Source: an uncultured Gemella sp.
GTDB taxonomy: Bacteria; Bacillota; Bacilli; Staphylococcales; Gemellaceae
Length of the DNA stretch: 5,785 bases
Assembly (NCBI RefSeq): GCF_900766305.1
Contig: NZ_CAAFUZ010000097.1
Location: 1-5,785, forward strand
Direction: 5' to 3'
Shown: in pieces, positions 1-4,779 of the stretch
Layout: each line of letters begins with the position of its first letter
Position numbering within the stretch: position 1 is the first letter of the stretch
Position numbers and translations under genes: made by a program
The notes under the pieces: generated by a model
The model's database searches: none
Told to the model about the DNA's origin: nothing
Seen by the model: the letters and a program-made list of their open reading frames with translations, nothing else

Positions 1-1
1 T

Positions 2-3000
2 AACGCTTATACAGATATAATCACTATGGATATAGAGCGAAAAGCCAAAGAACGTAGTGAAAATTATGATAAGTTATTCAAGAAAAATACAGATGAAATA
101 AATAAAAAAATTGAAGATGGATTTGAAAAAGCTAAGGCATCAAGTGAAGTAACAATAGCTAAAATAGATGAAGATTTAGAGAAAAAACTAGCACCTATTA
201 GAAATCAAGTATCAACAACTGTAGAAAACTACAACAGGCAATTCCAAGCTACAAACTTAGAAATAAGCAAGAACAGAGTTGAAGCAACTAAGCAAATTCA
301 AGCCTTATCGGATAGAGTAAACAACATTCAAGATATTTCAAACAATGAAACAGTAGCAGAACTTAGAGGACTAGTTAACGGTGCTACAAGCAAGGTTACA
401 GAACTTGAAACTAGTATTACTAGAGAATTTACAGTAGTTAAAAAGAAAAATGAAGATGGATTAAGTGCTGTTAAAGCTGAATTTAAGAAAGGTGTAGACG
501 GACTAACAAGTAAGATTAGTTCTTTAGAAGATTATAAAAATCAAGATGGAACACGAACTGAAACATTGAAGCAGTGGGTTCAACGTGATACTGCTAGTCA
601 ATTAAGCAGGGAACGAACTGAAATCAATAAAATAATTGATAATAAAGGTTATATTAAGAACACAGAATTTAGTAGTAAGTTTAACGAAAATGCACAAGGT
701 ATCAATAGGCAACTATCAGCATTGGAAAACTACAAAAATCAAGACGGAGCAAGAACTGCTAACTTGCAAATCTGGGTGCAAAATAACACAGCTAATCAAT
801 TGACTGCTGCAAGACGTAGCATTGAAAGTTGGGTTAACGAGAAAGGTTATGCAACTACTTCTGTAGTAAATAATAAAGTTCAGGAAACAGCAAATAGCTT
901 TAATCGTGAGATAAGTAATGTTAGAAATAGTATTCCAACTAGCTTAGGTGGTAGGAACTATATTTTAAATAGTGAAAAATTAACTAACATAAATTTTTAT
1001 GGAACAAACTGGGAAAAAACAGTTGAAAACGGAACTTTAGTTTTCACTAAAGTTAGAGCTACTGATGATTCTGGTATGGTGATAGACCTTATGACATTTT
1101 TGAAAGATAATTTTCAAAATGAAGTAGTAACATGGAGTTTAGATATTAAAGCAACTAAAAATATTTCTTTTAATAGCGTAGGACAAGAAACTAACGGTAT
1201 TAAAGGTAGAGTAGATATTACCACGAAATGGCAAAGAATATCTCATACATTTACAAATAGATATACACAATGGTATAATTTTTCATTTTATCAGATGATA
1301 GGAACATGTTCTCCTGGAGATAAAATTTATATACGTTTACCAAAATTAGAAAAAGGAAATATCGCTACTGACTGGACCCCAGCTCCCGAGGATGTAGAAC
1401 AAAATGTGAATGAGTTAAACACGTGGAAACAAACAGCTACTGAAACATTAAATACTGTTAGCAGTGGATTAAACGATACTGTAAGACACTCACAACTAAG
1501 GGTAGGTGCTGATAAGATTGACTTTGGTTCAAACAAAGTATTTGATGGACGTAACCTTGCTAGTATGTTGTCAGTAAGCCCTGATAGTATTAAAGCAATA
1601 ACTGATAGATTGATAATATCACCAGCTAATGAGAATTTGGTAGATGTTGGGTTTAGAGAAAGTGTTGTATCTTCAGACCGTGATATATGGATAACTCCTG
1701 AAATCACTTCAGATAAGTTGAATAATGGAGACCAATTTATTATCGAAGGAATAGGAACATGGAGTGGAACATTAAGACACGATTTAAACTTTATTATCGC
1801 AGTTAAATATAAGTCAGGAAATTGGACGTGGATTACTTCGAGATTAAAAGCACGTGGTGAATATGCTAACCCTATAATCCCACTTAAAACAACCTTAACA
1901 ATTAACGGATTAAATGAAGAAGTAGCAATGTATCGGTTAGGACTTCAGCAGCCAGATTGGAGTAATTTTACAAATATTACTTTCAAAAATGCTAAAATTT
2001 ACAAGAAAAAATCAGCCGAATTAATCGTTGATGGTTCAATCGAGGGTCGACAAATTAAAGCTGAAACATTGGAGACTGGTCACCATAAAGCAGGAAGTAT
2101 TACTTCAGATATTATTGCTGCTAACGCAGTTAAAGCTAAGCATGTGTTAATAGATGATGGTTTAATCGACAACTTAGTATCGCATAAAGCTTTCATCACT
2201 AAACTTTGGGCACAAGATGCTTTCATTAAGTCTTTACAAACCGTAAAAATTAAGTCTACTCAAATAGATACAGACTTATTATCATCTTATAAAGGATACA
2301 TAGGTGGGTTTCAAATTGGGACGCATGAGAAAGATCCTTCCAAATACTGGCTAACAGGAACTAATCAATTCTACGTTGGAATGTCTAACGGTGGCGGAAA
2401 TTGGGGACAAACAGCCTTGTGGGTTAACTGGGGGACTGAATGGGATAAAGTAGGCGATAATGCTTGGTTTGTCAAAGAAAACGGTAGAATGTATTGTTAT
2501 AACCAAGCTGAATTCTGGAAGACACCTATTATCCACGGTAATTTAAAAGTTACAGGAAATATTTATTGGGGAGACGATGAGAAAAATCCAACAGGAATAT
2601 GGTTGCATTCCCCTGTATACAAATCAATAAATAAAAATAAAAACTGGTTATATTTATATGGTATAAATTCGGGTTATGACTGGATAACGATTGATAGTTT
2701 AGCTTCTGACAGAAGAATTAAAACTAATATCAAAGAAAGCGAAATAAAAGCACTTGATGTAATTAATAAGTTTAAAACTTACTCATTCACAAGGGATTAT
2801 AAGGATCAAGTCAAAGATATTCAATTAGGAATAATGGCACAAGATGTAAAAAAATATATGCATGATGCTTTTGTTGAAAATCCCGATGGAATATATTCTT
2901 ATGAACCATTCGAGATGATACCTTACCTTATTAAAGCTATTCAAGAATTATCAGAACAAAATAATAAATTAAAAAACAAATTGGAGGAAATAATAAATGG

Positions 3001-3004
3001 ATAA
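2..3004 (+). CDS. Phage tail fibre / tail-tip protein with C-terminal S74 self-cleaving chaperone (5' partial)
   Basis: Probable receptor-binding tail fibre. The frame is open from base 2, and the first ATG (base 26) has no Shine-Dalgarno sequence, so the real start lies left of the window; residue numbers here count from that ATG (992 aa to the stop). Order seen: charged coiled coil (about 1-166); two 66-residue repeats (167-298); a beta-rich domain opening GGRNYILNS (308) and closing DWTPAPED (449-456), the usual frame of carbohydrate-binding-like modules in phage fibres; a linker with VGADKIDFGSNKV (about 493); a second beta-rich domain (about 533-662); a helical fibre segment with IVDGSIEGRQIKAETL and GSITSDIIAANAVKAKHV; a Trp-rich tip starting IGGFQIG (759); and an S74 intramolecular chaperone (894-992). 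Similarity to PblB/gp58-like streptococcal fibres is recalled, not searched. The role is confident; the receptor is unknown. Its stop overlaps the next gene by 8 bases, implying co-translation. Confidence 0.88.
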   Translation, partial: NAYTDIITMDIERKAKERSENYDKLFKKNTDEINKKIEDGFEKAKASSEVTIAKIDEDLEKKLAPIRNQVSTTVENYNRQFQATNLEISKNRVEATKQIQALSDRVNNIQDISNNETVAELRGLVNGATSKVTELETSITREFTVVKKKNEDGLSAVKAEFKKGVDGLTSKISSLEDYKNQDGTRTETLKQWVQRDTASQLSRERTEINKIIDNKGYIKNTEFSSKFNENAQGINRQLSALENYKNQDGARTANLQIWVQNNTANQLTAARRSIESWVNEKGYATTSVVNNKVQETANSFNREISNVRNSIPTSLGGRNYILNSEKLTNINFYGTNWEKTVENGTLVFTKVRATDDSGMVIDLMTFLKDNFQNEVVTWSLDIKATKNISFNSVGQETNGIKGRVDITTKWQRISHTFTNRYTQWYNFSFYQMIGTCSPGDKIYIRLPKLEKGNIATDWTPAPEDVEQNVNELNTWKQTATETLNTVSSGLNDTVRHSQLRVGADKIDFGSNKVFDGRNLASMLSVSPDSIKAITDRLIISPANENLVDVGFRESVVSSDRDIWITPEITSDKLNNGDQFIIEGIGTWSGTLRHDLNFIIAVKYKSGNWTWITSRLKARGEYANPIIPLKTTLTINGLNEEVAMYRLGLQQPDWSNFTNITFKNAKIYKKKSAELIVDGSIEGRQIKAETLETGHHKAGSITSDIIAANAVKAKHVLIDDGLIDNLVSHKAFITKLWAQDAFIKSLQTVKIKSTQIDTDLLSSYKGYIGGFQIGTHEKDPSKYWLTGTNQFYVGMSNGGGNWGQTALWVNWGTEWDKVGDNAWFVKENGRMYCYNQAEFWKTPIIHGNLKVTGNIYWGDDEKNPTGIWLHSPVYKSINKNKNWLYLYGINSGYDWITIDSLASDRRIKTNIKESEIKALDVINKFKTYSFTRDYKDQVKDIQLGIMAQDVKKYMHDAFVENPDGIYSYEPFEMIPYLIKAIQELSEQNNKLKNKLEEIING
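524..919 (+). repeat. Two tandem 66-codon repeats in the tail fibre
   Basis: Unit 1 is 524-721 (residues 167-232) and unit 2 is 722-919 (233-298), an exact 198-base period. Both begin LE(D/N)YKNQDG(T/A)RT, continue with WVQ..TA.QL, then KGY about 40 residues in, and end with (I/F)NR(Q/E)(L/I)S. The DNA has diverged much more than the protein, so the duplication is old or under selection. Such units are known in tail fibres as trimeric coiled-coil/shaft spacers; the number of units sets shaft length (inference). Confidence 0.85.
2705..3001 (+). other. Peptidase S74 intramolecular chaperone domain with predicted self-cleavage site
   Basis: The last 99 residues (894-992) of the tail fibre match the S74 / endosialidase-type chaperone. 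The opening SDRRIKTNI carries the family's Ser-Asp and the Ser/Lys pair five residues apart (S894, K899). LGIMAQDV and YEPFEMIPYLIKAIQEL follow, then a terminal helix NNKLKNKLEEI. In this family the chaperone drives trimer folding and is then cut off just before the Ser, here between A893 and S894. The C-terminal fragment would be about 11 kDa and absent from the mature fibre. Confidence 0.87.
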
Positions 3005-3179
3005 TCAATTACAACCAATCGACTTAATCGCACAAGAATTAAGTGAAAAAACAATGCAATTAGCTCATTATAAAGTAGCTTACAATAACTTAACTAATGA
3101 GCTAGAAGCTAAAGAGAAAGAGCTTAAAGAATTAAAAGAAACTAAAGTAGAAGAACCAAAACACGAGGAGGTACAATAA
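2997..3179 (+). CDS. Small coiled-coil phage protein, function unknown
   Basis: A 60-residue protein. The ATG at 2997 lies inside the end of the tail-fibre gene (8-base overlap) and follows GGAGG at 2983-2987 with a 9-base spacer, so the start is well supported. The first 50 residues (IAQELSEKTMQLAHYKVAYN, then NELEAKEKELKELKE) have heptad-like spacing of hydrophobics and predict a helical coiled coil; the last ten residues are acidic and Pro-containing. There is no signal peptide, membrane segment or Cys. Small coiled-coil proteins in just this place, behind a large fibre gene, are common in streptococcal-type phages, and an oligomerising accessory or chaperone of the fibre is plausible, but no function can be read from the sequence. 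Its stop is one base before the next ATG. Confidence 0.8.
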   Translation: MDNQLQPIDLIAQELSEKTMQLAHYKVAYNNLTNELEAKEKELKELKETKVEEPKHEEVQ

Positions 3180-3180
3180 T

Positions 3181-3942
3181 ATGGCATTAGAAATTTCGGT
3201 TAAACAACCTAATCCAACTGCTGGAGGATATAAGAGCGTAAATGTTTATTTCAATATGAACACAGGAGGTATTTATTTCAACGGAAATGTTGAATTGCCA
3301 GGTAAATTTGCAACTGCTAATGATGCAGAAATTTTAGAAGAAATTAGAAAACAAATTGCCGTTCAGATGTACACAGGAGAAGCAACTCCAGCACTAGTTA
3401 CTGAATATGCTAACTTAAATAAACAAATTGGAATCTTAACAGGTAACAAGCAAGATACTGCAGAACGAGAAAAAGCATTAACTAAGTTTGCCAATAAAGT
3501 AAATAAAGGTAATGATAAAGTGATTATGGCACTATTACTTAATGTGCTAGATCCTAAGACTATTAACGCTAAGAAAGATGTAATCATTAATGCATTTGAT
3601 TCTTACGAAGTTAACACAGATTATTCAGTAGGAGATAAGTTTAAGTACGAGAACAAACTATATGAAGTAATTGAAGACCACACAAGCGTTGTTGAGTGGA
3701 TTCCTGGCAATGAGCCTACTAAATATAAAGAAATTACATTTGAACGTACTGAAGCTGGAAATAAAGAACAATTAGAGGATGATAACAACCGTTACATCAC
3801 TAAATTACAATTAGATGAAGCATTAACAAAAGTAGTCCAAACAATTATGGAACAATTATCACAAGACGATGAAGGAGAAGAAAATCATGACAATCACGGA
3901 GAGAATAGCAACAATCTATCACACAGCGAGGGGGATAATTAA
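3181..3942 (+). CDS. Phage structural protein with a CBM5/12-like (chitin-binding-type) module
   Basis: A 253-residue protein. The start ATG follows a near-perfect AGGAGGT (3166-3172) with an 8-base spacer, the strongest ribosome site in the window, which suggests high expression as for a structural protein. Residues 1-50 look beta-rich (VNVYFNMNTGGIYFNGNVEL), 50-140 look helical, and about 145-185 fits the small aromatic CBM5/12 fold: DYSVGDKFKYENKLYEVIEDH, then W173-I-P-G and a closing TKY, i.e. Y..GD...Y..K.Y.V...H....W.PG. In that family the aromatic residues bind chitin or other GlcNAc-containing polymers, so binding of host peptidoglycan or wall sugar is a reasonable inference; in phages the module can also be purely structural. 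Residues 225-253 are an acidic Asn/His/Glu/Ser-rich tail. It probably belongs to the tail tip or is a virion decoration. Confidence 0.78.
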   Translation: MALEISVKQPNPTAGGYKSVNVYFNMNTGGIYFNGNVELPGKFATANDAEILEEIRKQIAVQMYTGEATPALVTEYANLNKQIGILTGNKQDTAEREKALTKFANKVNKGNDKVIMALLLNVLDPKTINAKKDVIINAFDSYEVNTDYSVGDKFKYENKLYEVIEDHTSVVEWIPGNEPTKYKEITFERTEAGNKEQLEDDNNRYITKLQLDEALTKVVQTIMEQLSQDDEGEENHDNHGENSNNLSHSEGDN

Positions 3943-3946
3943 GATG
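3928..3946 (+). promoter_or_regulatory. Ribosome site that decides the 123-aa start
   Basis: GAGGGGG at 3928-3934 lies 9 bases before ATG 3944, itself one base after the stop of the 253-aa gene (TAAGATG). A rival site, AAGGAGAAG at 3872-3880, lies in front of ATG 3887 in the same frame (AGGAG to ATG spacer 9 bases). Both are plausible. I favour 3944 because the rival arises naturally from the GAA/GGA/GAG codons of an acidic tail, and because codons 3887-3943 use ACG, GCG, AGG and GGG, which are uncommon in the surrounding genes. Confidence 0.5.
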
Positions 3947-4315
3947 AAATTTAGTGTAAAACGTGCAAAATTTAAACAAAACGATTATTTAGTACAAACT
4001 CACATGAGAATGGTTATTACAGAAGTTGAAACGTTAGAAGAAGTACCTAACTTTGGAAACTTACGTGAAATGGTTAGGTTAGCAGTTGAGGAATTCAAAC
4101 GAAAAGAAGCAGAACTTAAGGCAGTTGAAGAAGTAGCAACACCAAAAGAAGTTGTAACGGAAGCTCCAAAAGAAGTTGTTGTTGCTCCTGCTCCAGTAAG
4201 TGAACAACCTAAAGTGGAGGAAGTACCAAAAGAGGTAGTCACTCCAACACCAACAGTTAGCGAAGCACCAAAAGATAATACTGAATCAGAAAGAAAAGAA
4301 GAGCATGCAGAATAG
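3944..4315 (+). CDS. Small phage protein with XkdX/CD1375-like head and Pro-Lys-Glu-Val tail
   Basis: 123 residues from ATG 3944 (142 if ATG 3887 is used, which would overlap the upstream gene by 56 bases and add MTITERIATIYHTARGIIK). The head, about residues 1-50, is basic and helical and carries DYLVQTHMRMVI followed by TLEEVPNFGNLREMVRLAV. The tledVP..lr..V pattern resembles the short XkdX/CD1375-type proteins that lie between tail and holin genes in many Firmicute phages; this is pattern recall at low certainty and the role of those proteins is itself unclear. After an acidic helix the rest is low-complexity, with PKEVV at residues 67, 75 and 95 and VSE(Q/A)PK twice, probably an extended linker. 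No membrane segment or catalytic motif is seen. The stop codon lies within the terminator hairpin. Confidence 0.72.
   Translation: MKFSVKRAKFKQNDYLVQTHMRMVITEVETLEEVPNFGNLREMVRLAVEEFKRKEAELKAVEEVATPKEVVTEAPKEVVVAPAPVSEQPKVEEVPKEVVTPTPTVSEAPKDNTESERKEEHAE
4142..4240 (+). repeat. PKEVV low-complexity repeats
   Basis: PKEVV is encoded at 4142, 4166 and 4226, each CCA AAA GA(A/G) GT(T/A) GT(N), within a Pro/Val/Glu/Lys-rich tail. A longer period is hinted by PKEVVVAPAPVSEQPK against PKEVVTPTPTVSEAPK, 60 bases apart. Likely slippage or recombination-generated expansion; copy number may vary between relatives. Confidence 0.75.
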
Positions 4316-4328
4316 CATGTTCTTTTTT
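4299..4328 (+). terminator. Rho-independent terminator before the holin-like gene
   Basis: Arms AAGAGCATGC (4299-4308) and GCATGTTCTT (4315-4324) form a 10-bp stem with a single G-T wobble, closing a 6-base loop AGAATA; the T run TTTTTT (4323-4328) follows directly. The stop codon TAG (4313-4315) of the upstream gene is in the loop and first stem base. The stem is moderate in GC but the geometry is textbook. It would separate the tail genes from the holin-like and BppU genes unless transcription reads through. Confidence 0.82.
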
Positions 4329-4342
4329 ACGAGGTAGTCTAA

Positions 4343-4774
4343 ATGACGAACTATATTTTGCAATTTATATTGCAGCTTTTTACAGTAGCTATTATTCCAT
4401 TAGTTAAGATATGGTTTGACAATAGCAACAAACAAATCACAAAACAATTTGAACAGCTAAGTAGCGAAGTAAAAAGCACGCAGGATAAAACAGAAAAGCA
4501 ACTTGATAAGGTAAGTATGGAAGTAAAGAACACGCAAGATAAAGTCGATGAAGTAACACAAATAGGACTACATAATCGGAACTCAAATAAAAGCATCATG
4601 TCTTTCAGGTTACATAAAGAATTTAGCGAGGCAATAGAACGTGGATATACTACAAGTGAAGATTTATCAGAATTAAGTGGTTTATATAAGAGTTACGCAG
4701 AAATCGGTGGTAATGGTAAGATAGAAACTTTATTTAATAGATTTGCCAAGTTGCCAATAAAAAATAGGAGATAG
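4343..4774 (+). CDS. Holin-like membrane protein with coiled coil
   Basis: 143 residues; GAGG at 4331-4334 stands 8 bases before the ATG. Residues 4-25 (YILQFILQLFTVAIIPLVKIWF) form one hydrophobic membrane segment. Residues 27-72 are a charged coiled coil with an 18-residue duplication (EVKSTQDK at 42, EVKNTQDK at 60). The C-terminal part has FRLHKEF, GYTT (101-104), LYKSYAEIGGNG (to 125) and LPI (137-139), a pattern I recall from small proteins called holins or holin-like in streptococcal and other Firmicute phages. In those, an N-terminal anchor with a cytoplasmic tail is taken to aid timed membrane lysis. The single membrane span and long soluble tail are unlike classic two- or three-span holins, so the lytic role is inferred; it could be a lysis regulator or another membrane-anchored factor. 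The next gene starts 5 bases after the stop. Confidence 0.75.
   Translation: MTNYILQFILQLFTVAIIPLVKIWFDNSNKQITKQFEQLSSEVKSTQDKTEKQLDKVSMEVKNTQDKVDEVTQIGLHNRNSNKSIMSFRLHKEFSEAIERGYTTSEDLSELSGLYKSYAEIGGNGKIETLFNRFAKLPIKNRR
4466..4543 (+). repeat. 18-codon internal duplication in the holin-like gene
   Basis: GAAGTAAAAAGCACGCAGGATAAA-type codons at 4466-4489 recur at 4520-4543 with few changes, encoding EVK(S/N)TQDK twice with a 54-base period. It lengthens the coiled coil without breaking the frame. Confidence 0.7.
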
Positions 4775-4779
4775 AGAAG

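Noticed and set aside
26..28. ATG 26 as the true start of the large fibre gene
   Set aside because: No ribosome site precedes it and the frame is open to the window edge.
524..919. CRISPR-like or diversity-generating repeat
   Set aside because: The two units are long, in-frame, diverged coding repeats without spacers; no template repeat, reverse transcriptase or cas gene is seen.
1327..1707. Open frame of 126 codons on the - strand
   Set aside because: Lies wholly inside the fibre gene, has no ribosome site, and its Ser/Leu/Thr/Phe-rich product is the usual reverse-strand reading of AT-rich coding DNA. The other - strand frames (2351-2536, 3363-3587, 4000-4242, 4351-4599, 4854-5108, 5289-5594) were dismissed for the same reasons.
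2705..3001. S74 chaperone as a separate gene
   Set aside because: It is continuous in frame with the fibre and has no internal ribosome site; release is expected by self-cleavage.
3869..3871. ATG 3869 as the start of the gene ending at 4315
   Set aside because: It lies before the AAGGAGAAG site rather than after it and has no ribosome site of its own; 3887 and 3944 are better.
4273..4281. GATAATACT as a possible -10 promoter box for the holin-like gene
   Set aside because: No acceptable -35 at 16-18 bases upstream, the site lies upstream of the terminator, and such boxes are frequent by chance in AT-rich DNA.
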